Below are positions 35,701 to 48,615 of a stretch of 64,000 bases of DNA, one piece after another. The position numbers and the translations under genes were made by a program. Within the stretch, counting starts at the first letter, position 1. The number at the start of each line of letters is the position of its first letter. Below the pieces are notes generated by a model that searched no databases, was not told where the DNA came from, and was given only the letters and a program-made list of their open reading frames with translations. This stretch comes from Amphiduros pacificus (taxonomy: Eukaryota > Annelida > Polychaeta > Phyllodocida > Hesionidae), in NCBI GenBank assembly GCA_949316495.1, contig OX439003.1, forward strand, positions 55,615,879-55,679,878. Direction: 5' to 3'.

Positions 35701-36669
35701 TGATATGATGAGTTCTTAATATTCAAACTCCAGTTGTAATATTTGTTTCAAACACATGATACGCTACATAAGTGCGCTCAGATCGTCACATTGAATATTG
35801 AGAGAAGCGATGCTCATGTGTACCTCGAATGAATTATGATGTTTACAATTCTCAATTACAGTTTTTTATTTCTTATCAGAAGACGTAAACAAGATAAATG
35901 TGAAAATTGACATCAAGTCGGTTCTTTAAATTTCAATTAAAAATAGATGATAAAAAAGGAAAATTGAAAATGATAGGAGCGTTGTAATGGATATTTGATT
36001 GAAGGAAAGTTTAATGCACAAATGATACATAACACTAGAAGTTATGCGATATCAACAAATCATTGCATTTTCATTTTGAATCTGGCGTTCAAACTTGAAC
36101 AAAAGCAAAAATGCAATATTCATGTTCTACAGTGCCAGTCCCTTTAGAGAATAGCTTTCCAGCATAGCTCATCTACTTGACGTCTAACCCGAATACACTG
36201 ATGCCACCAACTACGTGCCAATCGCCAGCATGTGATAGGGCGGGACTCAAATATACACAGAAAAAGCTTACCTTTGTTTTCTTCTTCATCTATGTTTAAT
36301 TACTCAGAGCACTGTTTGTCATCTAGCATTAACATCATATTCCTGCAGATAAGCGCATTTCTCATCCGCACATATTCCTGCAGAGTCTGATGAGAAATTC
36401 TCACTTATCTCCATACGTTTGTTTTAAGAGTTAGTTCTCTAAAATGAGATTTTGCACCTGAGTTAAAGATGTAAAAAGCACATCAGAGACAGACAGCAAC
36501 GGTAAGAAAACAAAGCCTTCCTCTTTTATGAAGTTGTCAGAAAAAAAAAGATTGCCGTCTTTTCCCAGCTTTTAAACACACGGAGGAGATGAAACAAGTT
36601 TGGGCTTTTGATAGTTGCTTGGCACAAACTAAAACAGATGTGACCTAAACAAGACACGGGCTATGGCGC
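32763..36669. other. Non-coding region; YY1-like motif cluster and poly-G tract
   Basis: About 3.9 kb without a recognised gene. A run of 17 G lies at 34902-34918. At 33981-34114 there are four ATGGC-type YY1-like motifs (see findings). Confidence 0.45.
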
Positions 36670-36957
36670 TGCTGAGCTTAAGCCGATTAGCACTAGTTGC
36701 TCTGTGATGATCTAAAGGTCGTGGGTTTGATTCCCTGCCGTGTCGGCATGGCATTCACCTTACAATTTCACATATCAGGTGAGGTCCATGACTGAAGGCC
36801 GGTTGTCCTTGTAAATCTGTGACTGGGTGGGTTGTCATAACTAGGGTCTGTGATATGACAATTGAGTGAGGCATCCTTTTGATATTTGAAGTAGACATTG
36901 TCATGAAATAACTGCAATAATGTTGAAAGAGACGTAAAACCCCATACAAACAAAAAA
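36670..36957 (+). mobile_element. tRNA-derived SINE, plus strand, same family as 30105-30386
   Basis: B-box-like GGTTTGATTCCC lies at about 36725-36736, preceded by GATGATCTAAAGGTCGTG, which matches the other copy's GATCCAAAGGTTGTG. The shared central block ATGACAATTGAGTGAGGCA is at about 36856-36874. The tail has AATGTTGAAAGAGACGTAAA (about 36918-36937) and then an A-rich end. The head is more diverged than in the other copy and its start is approximate. Confidence 0.85.
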
Positions 36958-37635
36958 GCGACCTGAACACCTTTTATATTTATGTAAAAGTTTGACTGAG
37001 GGAAGAGAATCCGATACTTGACTAACATGCAACAACTTTCAATCCATTAGGTCACACGATGCAACTGCCTTGAAGATTAATCAAACAAAAAGAAGCCATA
37101 ATCTGTGCCAAGTATGTGACGTTGACATAATACGTGTATTTCTTTCTCATGACCGACATCGAAACAGTTCCTGTTGGAAATAAGAGTTGTCCATTTGTTT
37201 ATGACAATCAAGCTACTCTTTTTTTCATTTCAAATAGGACTCCGCTTCAGACACTATTTCATGATAGTCTGAATTGCATATCAGCGTGTTAATTACATAC
37301 ATCATGTCCAACTATGATCAGCTTGTTATTCCAAACTAAACTACGGTCTATGTGTTCATATGTTGCCTGCCATTGGGATTGGAACAATGGTATCTTGAGC
37401 TGTAGAACTATGTCGCCATAGTGACAATTGTTACAAATATCTGGATATTACAGAATGTTTGACGATGGAGGAGTGCACGAGTACGAGAGTACAAGAGTAT
37501 CTGGTCACACCCAGTCTGGAGACAAAAGTAAAGTTGAGTGGGTCATTATGAGAGGGGAATCCTAGATAATGCGGTGATTATCCGCATGACATTTGATCCT
37601 CTGTCAGTAATGGTGGTCCGTAAACGAGACAATCT

Positions 37636-37957
37636 TGCCACGGCCCATATCTTTCTATTGTAGGGATCGGCTATGCGGCAATTACTCATAAGGGTACAGG
37701 GTTAGTCGGTTAGCTGGGCTGAGGGACATATGCCACGGCTTATCTCTATTGTAGGGATCGGCTATGCAGCAAATACTCATAAGGGTACAGGGTTAGTCGG
37801 TTACCTGGGCTGAGGCACATATGCCACAGCTTGTGGTAGGGATCGGCTATGCGGCAATTACTCATAAGGGTACAGGGTTAGTCGGTTACCTGGGCTGAGG
37901 CACATATGCCACGGCTTATCTCTGTGGTAGGGATCGGCTATGCGGCAAATACTCACA
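37636..37957. repeat. About 90-bp tandem repeat, 3.5 copies of decreasing length
   Basis: The start marker TGCCAC occurs at 37636, 37731, 37822 and 37907, giving units of 95, 91 and 85 bp. The core GGGATCGGCTATGCGGCAA and GGGTACAGGGTTAGTCGGTT is nearly identical in each. Length changes fall in the TTATCTCTATTGTA segment. Confidence 0.92.
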
Positions 37958-40900
37958 AAGGAAGACAGATCCATTGAATGGGAAACGTTACGGATTGAAT
38001 TTATTAGGAAGCTTTCTATTGATTGGGTCAATTTTTATTTCATTGTGGATCACCATGTTATTGTGATTGGCATACTTACACACACTCCCCAAACCCCAGA
38101 CTGTCATGCAAGCAGCCATCACTGCCACGGGCAGATTAGCACATCTGTGGGCCGAGTATCGCCTGCACTACTTCCATTTTGCTGACCAACAGAAAGCTGC
38201 ATGCTACTGTCGTCCCAGTTTGAAACAATGTTAAAGCAGTCTTATATACAGATAAGGAAAATATCGTGATGTTCAATACCAGCCATTGTTTTTTCGCTGC
38301 TGGGATATCAGATATATTGTATATTGTATAGGGAAAACCAATTCCGTGTGAGCTGAACTCATTATGTCCTCATAATAGATTAGTCCATACACCAACCAGA
38401 GCCCACAATGATCCAAGTAAGTTTCCTGGACAGTGGGAGAAGAAACACAGTTGCTATTTAGTTCTTTAACAGATTGTGTATGATATTTTTAATCAATCTC
38501 TTGTGGGTAGTTATCTCCATAACAGGACTTCTCTCTCATTCTCAGTCGTCGATGGTAAAAAAGTGCGTTCAGGACTGGCCGCAAGACATAAGTATTCATG
38601 AAAATCAAGTTGTGTACTGATTGCTAAAAGAATAAATGAATATTCATACACATTCAGATTTGTACTGATTGGTAAGCATCTCGGTCAGTCAATTGAACAC
38701 AAGTCGTTACCTGAGACTTGTCAATTCTGATTGGATGATATTTTGGTGGGCGTGACTCATATGCATGAGTGGACATGGAATTCCATATTTGGAATGACGT
38801 CAATATAATACAATGACAACAGAGGCAGTGACAAGATTGAACGACTAGCAATGCTACCGATGTAGCCGAATTTACTTATCTGCTCTCCTTGGCGGTGCGA
38901 TTGTATTTTTTCCAAAATTTCGCATTCAGCCTTTTTGTGATGAAGTTATCATTTTAAGTTATAAAGTTCTTAATTTTATGTTATCACATTCTCACTGTTG
39001 TTTAAGGAATGGAGATGTCTACTACGTAGATTTCATGGTATTGACAAAAAAAGCAAACATGACTGACACTGGCCTGTTGATGAACGATGTGAGGTTAAAC
39101 TTTCTCTCTCTGCTTGATGAATGGCGATCGGAAGTAGTACAGACTACCGTTATACTCAGCATTCAAAACAATCGTGTACATCTCACATTTTGATATGGAT
39201 CAGATAAAAACACGAGATAATAGATCACGAAAATTCTATCATGATAGATATATTTAGTTCAAATAATCTTTAATAAATATGCATTGGGGTTGAACAATTT
39301 CTTGTGTTAGTGATGGCTGGGTGATAATAACGAACTGTGTGGGAATACGAGATACTAGCACAAATCTGATACAACTCAAACAAGTACAGTAATGCCCACG
39401 TCTCGTTGCAGTCGAAAATATGTTAGCGAATTTAGTAACCTCAGTTTGAAAAAAATAAAAAAATAAGTCGAAAAATATGTCCGCGACTTAGTAATTCCAT
39501 TTTGCCTTTTGGATATATCAGTTTTTTGTATCATGAGATTCGGTAATGTATCTATCTGAATATTTCTAACAGAAAATCGAATGTATCTTCATAATTTGTT
39601 ACTTTATTTGACGACCTTTATACCACTATTCAGGCATCTCCATGTCATATAAGAGCCTGCCACCGAAACTCAATGCCATACATTTTTCGAAGAGTAACTG
39701 ACCTTCTTTCTTTTGCGTTATCTTAGGTTAATAATCACATATCCATATTGGACTTCAAAGTCCGGGTATTAGGCACCTAAACTCCAACACTCCATGGTAA
39801 TTCCAGACACTATCACTGTAAGTCAAAATACTAAAGGTCCCTGCATGCTGCAGACCTGCTTTCTGTAACATTGCGCTGCAGGTGCCCCATGTCACCTCTT
39901 TAGATCATTAATTAACTGCAAAGGTCATAAATCTTCTCCAAAAAAACTAAAATGGTCTTGTCATTTCCACCACAGGATAACATAAAACAGGCAATTTGCT
40001 CAATGATATAAAGAATGAGCGGAAATTAAAAATATAGCATCGCGTTCATTTCAACTTTGCATGGGCAAATCAGGCACACAGAATCATGTCTGCTATACAT
40101 GTACACATGTCATATGTGTGTCTGCAGATGGAAATGGAAGGTCGCACCGGAGTAGCTTATAGGTTAATGCTGTTGCCAGTTGTGATTAGACATCAAGAGG
40201 TACCACTGTGTATAATTAGGCCCCACTTATCTTCAATGCACTGCCAGGAATGTAGAAATAGAGACCCTCGCATTGTTAAGTTTGCAGCAATAACTTTGCA
40301 TTAAGCATTTCTGTGTCAAGGCACCAATCATTTGGGAAGAAAATAATGGTTCACTAAAAGTACGTATTGGTGCTATTACCTTTCGTCAAAGCTTCGGAGA
40401 GAAAACAAGGGAATTATGTACACTTTACTCCTCTAAAAATGACAAGATAAAAGGCGTTAGTGGATTTCTCTTAATATAATGGCCTATGGTAGATGACTAA
40501 TGTAAGCTGCGAGTATCACATAATGTAGTGTACGCGGTTATCCCTGGGGAGTCTCTCATCCAGATGTATGGCTTTTTTCTGAGACTCAAATGAGAAGTTA
40601 TAGGTAAAGCAGTGGATTCTTTTTGTGAAGTTTGCAAACTTTCATGTGTATGTTTTCAAAGCCTTTGAAATCACATGACTGTATACAAGGGCACAAAGTT
40701 GTTTCAAATAACTTTGATCTTCAAGTAAAAGAGATACAAAAGTACAATATGATATAATCTGCAAATGAGAAGTGTGTATGAAATCTAGCTTGAGTTTAAG
40801 AAAGCTTTAACGGTACAAATGTGTATTTCAAAGGAAACAGAAATATATGTGTATGTCAAATTCATGTTAAGGAAATTCAGGGTTCCGGGGAAATACCAAA

Positions 40901-41254
40901 CAGGCTTTGTTCAAGAATGCTAATGATATTATGGAGGCTGGTGAGTTCAGTCAGACACAATATCCTTTTGCCAATTGGGTTTGGTCCATTTAGACCATTA
41001 TCTAGTCCCTCTTTGGATTTGCAGCTTAATTGTACATGTATTATGCATGGCTGATTAAATACCTGATGGACTGACCCTGTCTATTTAATGGCTTTGCCAT
41101 GTTTTGATCCCAATGGGCTATTTAAACGATAAACATCAAAAGTGACAATATTTTGTTACCAACTTGTGAGAAACAATATTTTATCACTCAAATGGGATTC
41201 ATTCGTAAAGGGTATGGTATATCAAATTTCATGATGCTTTGAATTTCACTCATT
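37958..41254. other. Non-coding region
   Basis: About 3.3 kb with no recognised gene, RNA or mobile element. An inverted CCAAT box (GATTGG), a GGGCGTG box and a second GATTGG lie within 38660-38760, perhaps a weak promoter-like cluster. Confidence 0.4.
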
Positions 41255-42770
41255 CATCCCCGGTTTAAGATCATTTCATTTGTCCCAGATTCTATCCCAG
41301 TCCACAGAAATAATATTCACTAATCTTCACTTCACATCACAGAAATAATCCTAATTCTTCCATCCCCAGGTCACTAATCACTCTAATTTATCCCTCTCCC
41401 AAGTTACTTATTATCCATGCTCATTTTTATCCCAAACGACAAATCATCTTCATTCATCCCTATGCTAGGTCCCTAGTCACCCTCATTCATCCCTATGCTA
41501 GGTCCCAAATCACCCTCATTCATCCCTATGCTAGGTCCCTAGTCACCCTCATTCATCCCTATGCTAGGTCCCAAGTCACCCTCATTCATCCCTATGCTAG
41601 GTCGCTAGTCACCCTCATTCATCCCTATGCTAGTTCCCTAGTCACCCTCATTCATCCCTATGCTCGGTCCCTAGTCACCCTCATTCATCCCAATGCTAGG
41701 TCCCAAGTCACCCTCATTCATCCCTATGCTAGGTCGCTAGTCACCCTCATTCATCCCTATGCTAGGTCCCAAGTCACCCTCAATCATCCCTATGCTAGGT
41801 CCCTAATCACCCTCATTCATCCCTATGCTAGGTCCCTAGTCACCCTCATTCATCCCTATGCTAGGTCCCTAGTCACCCTCATTCATCCCTATGCTAGGTC
41901 CCTAGTCACCCTCATCCATCCCTATGCTAGGTCCCTAGTCACCCTCATTCATCCCTATGCTAGGTCCCTAGTCACCCTCATTCATCCCTATGCTAGGTCC
42001 CTAGTCACCCTCATTCATCCCTATGCTAGGTCCCTAGTCACCCTCATTCATCCCTAGGTCCCTAGTCACCCTCATTCATCCCTATGCTAGGTCCCTAATC
42101 ACGCTCATTTATCCCTATGCTAGGTCCCTAATCACGCTCATTCATCCCTAGGTCCCTAGTCACCCTCATTCACTCCTATGCTAGGTCCCTAATCACGCTC
42201 ATTTATCCCTATGCTAGGTCCCTAATCACGCTCATTCATCCCTAGGTCCCTAGTCACCCTCATTCATTCCTATGCTAGGTCCCTAATCACGCTCATTTAT
42301 CCCTATGCTAGGTCCCTAATCACCCTCATTCATCCCTATACTAGGTCCCAAGTCACCCTCATTCATCCCTATGCTAGGTCCCTAGTCACCCTCATTCATC
42401 CCTATGCTAGGTCCCTAATCACCCTCATTCATCCCTATGCTAGGTCCCTAGTAACCCTCATTCATCCCTATGCTAGGTCCCTAGTCACGCTTATTCATCC
42501 CTATGCTAGGTCCCTAGTCACCCTCATTCATCCCTATGCTAGGTCCCTAATCACCCTCATTCATCCCTAGGTCCCTAGTCACCCTCATTCATCCCTATGC
42601 TAGGTCCCTAATCACCCTCATTCATCCCTATGCTAGGTCCCTAGTCACCTTCATTCATCCCTATGTCCATGTCACGCTTATTTATCCCCTTTATGTTTAT
42701 TTTTACCCTGCTCACTTATCTACATCATTTATCCACAAGGTCACTAATCACTCTCCTTCTCACTTATTTT
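41255..42770. repeat. 33-bp tandem array, about 38 core copies, decayed at both ends
   Basis: The core (41440-42665) repeats CACCCTCATTCATCCCTATG plus CTAGGTCCCTAGT. Some units lack the ATGCTAGGTCCCT segment and are shorter (near 42055, 42147, 42240, 42568), which breaks the frame. Diverged units extend left to about 41255 and right to about 42770. This shows edge decay with core homogenisation. Confidence 0.93.
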
Positions 42771-44125
42771 TCATCAATATTGGAAAAGTCCCAGCTTTAA
42801 CAGTTGACTGGACCTGGGTTACACTATAAATTGCTGATGCTGCAAACACGAGAATCTGCTCCATCACCTTTCTGTCTGGTGATGGGAAAGAGCGCTATTA
42901 TGCATTTAGCGCGTGTAAATGTGCAGTGCTCAGCCATAATGACAAGCAAGGGAGTCATAAGAGCAATTGATATAAAGTATGCCTTTCTCTTAATTATTGA
43001 ACAAAGAGCTGTGTTAGAAGCAGTTACGGGTAGAGGCACAGATAACCTGTTTTAAATGTGACACTAAATCATCATTTTATCATTCAAATGCCTTTACGAT
43101 ACTCAACTAAAATTATCATTCTCATCTAAATCTCATGGAGAGAATTTATCATGTTTATCTGGCATCACCTGTTAGAAATAGAAGCCTGCGTGCAATAATG
43201 TGAGGCTGAAACGAGAGGTAACCACCAATCAAGCCTCGTATTACTATATCAATAATTTCTCAACACCCAAACCCGTTTCAACGAACCAGTGAACAATTGA
43301 ACCAGAGCTTATTACATTATAGTTTTCATTAATAGAGGCAATATCGCTACCATGTTGCAAACCGCTAGATTCAGACAAAGGAGAAATCTTATAAGACAGA
43401 GTAATCGAATTCTGTCTCTGATAAAATAATCAAATTTTGTGTTTTGTGATGACAGCTATCATTTCCAATAAACAGCTGTGATCCGAATAAAGGGGAATCA
43501 CACTTCTTATTGAAGATGTGGAGGAGATTTAGATCAAACAAACCTAATTAAAGCCAAGACAATTTCTATAATCACTTTCTACTTCTTTTGAGTTCACAGA
43601 CGGTACAAAGACTTGATTCAGATTTAAAACTTTCGGTGCATGCACATGCGATATAAATTAATTACACGTTAAGAATGGATGCTTTTGCTCACAAAACATT
43701 AAATAGAAATAAGGGTCCTTTAGGAAAGAGAATTATACGTTCAGACTGCTATAATACAGGACCATTCTCTCCATGCATGCCAAATGAAAATAAATCCTCT
43801 CTTTGAGAACAACTGCATCATACACGCTTCAGCTCTGGGTATTCTGGAAGCAAAAGACTCATGTGTGGAAATAGCTATCACATTAAGGTATCGGGGAAAG
43901 TGAGGCACCGCTCAGGAAATGTCACCTTGCATTAAAACCACCTGCAACAAATGTACGTCATCATCACATCAAAAGTGATTAAACAGCAAGAGATTAGGAG
44001 GCTGCAAAAAAGATTTGTCTCTCAACATTATCATTATGTTTACTGTATTACCATGATATTTTGGTCAACTCCAAGGGATTCGTCTTTCTTTATCGCACGT
44101 TCATGGGTATACTCTGGAATCTGCT
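42771..44125. other. Non-coding region
   Basis: Short ORFs only (for example 42804-43055 plus and 42824-43039 minus, overlapping each other); nothing recognised. Confidence 0.45.
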
Positions 44126-44460
44126 TATGAAGGTATACTATATGGTTATGAAGGTATACTATATGATTATGAAGGTATACTATATGATTATGAAGGTATA
44201 CTATATGATTATGAAGGTATACTATATGATTATGAAGGTATACTATATGATTATGAAGGTATACTATATGATTATGAAGGTATACTATATGATTATGAAG
44301 GTATACTATATGATTATGAAGGTATACTATATGATTATGATTATGGTATATTTTATGATTATGAAGGTATACCTATTGCTTATGAAAGTATACTAATGCT
44401 TATGAAGGTATATCTTAGGCTTACGAAGGAATGCTATATGCTTATGAAGGTATACTATCT
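44126..44460. repeat. 21-bp tandem array, about 15 copies
   Basis: TATGAAGGTATACTATATGA plus T repeats about nine times perfectly (44147-44335), with decayed copies to the right. The 7-codon period gives the plus-strand frame MKVYYMI inside 44061-44396, which I regard as a repeat artefact. Confidence 0.95.
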
Positions 44461-46721
44461 GACAGTCTTGATATTGACCCTCGCACCATTAATGGGCTCA
44501 ATCCCGTGTGAGAAACAAATGAACAAATGGCATCAGCCTAATGTATCAATTATATCGGGGCAGTAAAACCTGTTATTTTGTTGTGAAGAACCTATTTGGC
44601 CGCTCGGTAAATGCGAGAAAATGATAATAGTTGATCATCCTGCGTGATTCACGTCTTGATCACACACGATATAGTGATGATGCAGGCAATTCCACGTGTG
44701 TTTGCTTTGTGTGGGCACGGTAACTTAATATTAAGGCTGAGTGACATCAAATATTAACGGTTTACAAGAATACACGGTCGGCGATTCCTGCGACACATGC
44801 GTTATTGTCGGACAATGATGACAGCTCCTCATCTCGAGACCCTCTCTTTTCCCAATGACGGACGAGCCTAAGCTTAATAAACTTTCCATAAAAGCTCTCT
44901 GCCTATCACTTTGTTCGTGCCCATATCAATATTACATGGGCGCTTGGACATTTATTCACCAGTGAGAAGGGGACCCTGCGTAATGAGAACTTATATCCCA
45001 CTTTCATCAAATATACATAAGCTTCATGTAGAATTACATAAGCATGCCAGACCTGCCTGGGAGTGAATTGTCATTCTGGGCAACTCTGTTTTGATCATAA
45101 TGTACAGCAGTAACAATTCCATTAAAGTTAGATTCCCAAGCAGTGTCCCTCGGGGCGGCCACATATGCGCCGCTATATCTAATGGCTTTGATGTCAGAAC
45201 ATGTGTCACAGAAATTTGGGTGCTTGTCAGAGGCGCCCTGCCTGCGTGACTTGCAAGATTAAAAAGTCAAATTTCAGAGGGACTGCTAGGCTGGCTAGGG
45301 GGGGCAAGGACTGCAGTCAAGGTGGTGGCCCGGGGAGGGTAGAGCAGGCAATGGATGCCACGCTGGTAGTAACGAGGATTAGTAACACGCAAAATAGGCG
45401 AAAAAAGGCCAGGTGTACCATCAACAGGTAGCGCATCACAAATATATAGAATTTAATATCCTCAAATTACTGATTGAAATAGAAAGTGATATCATCAAGG
45501 AAATCATACAATTTTCCACCTGAGCATGATTGTGGTGCTACTTATGTGATTTATTATATGCATTGTTACAAAAGTGCATCAGATAATTATCTCGTCTTTT
45601 GATATATTCTAAGTGAAGATATTACCATATGATATTTTAGATTTTTCTGAAGAGCTCATATTCGCATGGCAAATGCGTTCAATATGCAATTCTTTTCAGT
45701 CCTGTTCTGGAACCAGACAGAATAAGAACAAATTAAGTGTGAGACAATTAATTGTTGTGTCTCACAGAACCTAGAGAGCTGAGTGTCAATGTTTCTCAGA
45801 TTGGTTGTGACAATCTGAGATATACATTTCAGATGCCACAGAGGAGAGTTAATATACCAATATGTTAGGTAAATTCTCCTTATAAAATGGTTTAATGTTT
45901 TTGATATGATATGTCCCTTTAAAATATCTAACATCTTTCAGTGACAATAAATGATATTTTCTCCTAGTTATGGATGGGGCTAGAATGTCCCATTATGCTA
46001 TAGCATTATGCTATAGCATTATGCTATAGCAGAAAACGATTATACCGTCGTCACCTTGAGATGACATAGCGCCTATTGTGGTGCTCCTCTGGAGTGTCAC
46101 ATTAGAAGGATTTCAAACTAATAGTTATCCAGACACCCCGATAAATATTAATTACCAATGATACACAGGACAGCATGAAATTAACTCTGAGAAATAAGTC
46201 TTTATCACCTGAAGTCATTAAAACAGTCGTTTACCCCAAATACTCATTTGATGACAGCCACATATCAGGATTGAGTTATTAAAATAAACAGGCAACATCC
46301 AATACTCATGGATAGTACAAGACCATGTGATGCAGTTGCTTTGGTACTGGTCAGTCAAAGGTTATGTTTTAGGTCAGTAGCTATGTGATCGTCTTATAGT
46401 AAGATTAATGATATATATGTTTTTCACCAACAAATATACTAAATCCCAAACTAATGAAAATTTGATTTACATGTCTACATACATGCACACGTTCCTGGTG
46501 ACTTATCAAGCTGTTACCGAGAAACATTTGCCAATAAACAAGATGTGCCCACTCTCCGACCATTCATTCACTCACTCATTGATCCTTTATGTGTATGCAT
46601 ACCATTGTTAATCGCTGGGAATATTACCATGATCTCAACAGTACTTCATTGACTGTAACATTGACATGGAAAGTTTTATCCCACTTTGCTGTAGAGCTAC
46701 TGCACCAGTTGGTCTATATAT
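44461..46721. other. Non-coding region; one exon-like stretch and a micro-repeat
   Basis: No recognised gene. A 13-bp unit CATTATGCTATAG is repeated three times at 45991-46029. A minus-strand open stretch at 45034-45237 with an acceptor-like start is discussed under findings. Confidence 0.4.
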
Positions 46722-48615
46722 AACCTGCCTCGATAATTCACTGGAGATAGATAGGTGATAAAACCTGCCTCGATAATTCACTGGAGATAGATAGGTGATA
46801 AAACCTGCCTCTATGATTCACTAGAGATAGATAGGTGATAAAACCTGCCTCTATGACTCACTGGAGATAGATAGGTGATATAACCTGCCTCTATGACTCA
46901 CTAGAGATAGATAGGTGATATAACCTGCCTCTATGATTCACTGGAGATAGATAGGTGATAAAACCTGCCTCTATGATTCACTGGAGATAGATAGGTGATA
47001 TAACCTGCCTCTATTATTCACTGGAGATAGATAGGTGATATAGCCTGCCTCTATGATTCACTGGAGATAGATTGGTGATATAACCTGCCTCTATGATTCA
47101 CTGGAGATAGATAGGTGATATAACCTGCCTCTATGACTCACTAGAGATAGATAGGTGATATAACCTGCCTCTATGATTCACTGGAGATAGATAGATGATA
47201 TAACCTGCCTCTATGATTCACTAGAGATAGATAGGTGATATAACCTGCCTCTATGATTCACTAGAGATAGATAGGTGATAAAACCTGCCTCTATGATTCA
47301 CTAGAGATAGATAGGTGATAAAACCTGCCTCTATGATTCACTGGAGATAGATAGATGATATAACCTGCCTCTATGATTCACTGGAGATAGATTGGTGATA
47401 AAACCTGCCTCTATGACTCACTGGAGATAGATAGGTGATAAAACCTGCCTCTATTATTCACTAGAGATAGATAGGTGATAAAACCTGCCTCTATGATTCA
47501 CTGGAGATAGATAGGTGATATAACCTGCCTCTATGATTCACTGGAGATAGATAGATGATATAACCTGCCTCTATGATTCACTAGAGATAGATAGGTGATT
47601 AAACCTGCCTCTATGACTCACTAGAGATAGATAGGTGATATAACCTGCCTCTATGATTCACTGGAGATAGATAGATGATATAACCTGCCTCTATGATTCA
47701 CTAGAGATAGATAGGTGATATAACCTGCCTCTATGATTCACTAGAGATAGATAGGTGATAAAACCTGCCTCTATGATTCACTAGAGATAGATAGGTGATA
47801 AAACCTGCCTCTATGATTCACTGGAGATAGATAGATGATATAACCTGCCTCTATGATTCACTGGAGATAGATTGGTGATAAAACCTGCCTCTATGACTCA
47901 CTGGAGATAGATAGGTGATAAAACCTGCCTCTATTATTCACTAGAGATAGATAGGTGATAAAACCTGCCTCTATGATTCACTGGAGATAGATAGGTGATA
48001 AAACTTGCCTCTATGATTCACTGGAGATAGATTGGTGATAAAACCTGCCTCTATGACTCACTAGAGATAGATTGGTGATAAAACCTGCCTCTATGACTCA
48101 CTAGAGATAGATAGGTGATAAAACCTGCCTCTATGATTCACTGGAGATAGATAGGTGATAAAACCTGCCTCTATTATTCACTAGAGATAGATAGGTGATA
48201 AAACCTGCCTCTATGATTCACTAGAGATAGATAGGTGATATAACCTGCCTCTATGATTCACTAGAGATAGATAGGTGATAAAACCTGCCTCTATGATTCA
48301 CTGGAGATAGATAGGTGATAAAACCTGCCTCTATGATTCACTGGAGATAGATAGATGATATAACCTGCCTCTATGACTCACTAGAGATAGATAGGTGATA
48401 TAACCTGCCTCTATGATTCACTGGAGATAGATAGATGATATAACCTGCCTCTATGATTCACTAGAGATAGATAGGTGATATAACCTGCCTCTATGATTCA
48501 CTAGGGATAGATTGGTGATAAAATCTACCTCTATGATTCACTGGAGATAGATAGGTGATAAAACCTGCCTCTATGACTCACTAGAGATAGATTGGTGATA
48601 AAATCTACCTCTGTC
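46722..48615. repeat. 40-bp tandem array, about 47 copies, with a 480-bp duplicated block
   Basis: AACCTGCCTCTATGATTCAC and TGGAGATAGATAGGTGATA form a 40-bp unit repeated with almost no indels. Twelve consecutive units are duplicated: the variant order over about 47128-47520 is the same, base for base as far as I can read, as 47608-48000. Since 40 is not divisible by three, no long frame is formed. Confidence 0.96.

Noticed and set aside
36700-36740. Possible tRNA gene (B-box-like GGTTTGATTCCC)
   Set aside because: No acceptor stem or anticodon arm can be folded; the region aligns with the other SINE copy, so it is a tRNA-derived SINE head.
20663-39683. Similar 28-base segments at 20663-20690 and 39656-39683 (both contain ACTCAATGCC)
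   Set aside because: About five mismatches in 28 and no similarity outside; too weak to call a dispersed repeat.
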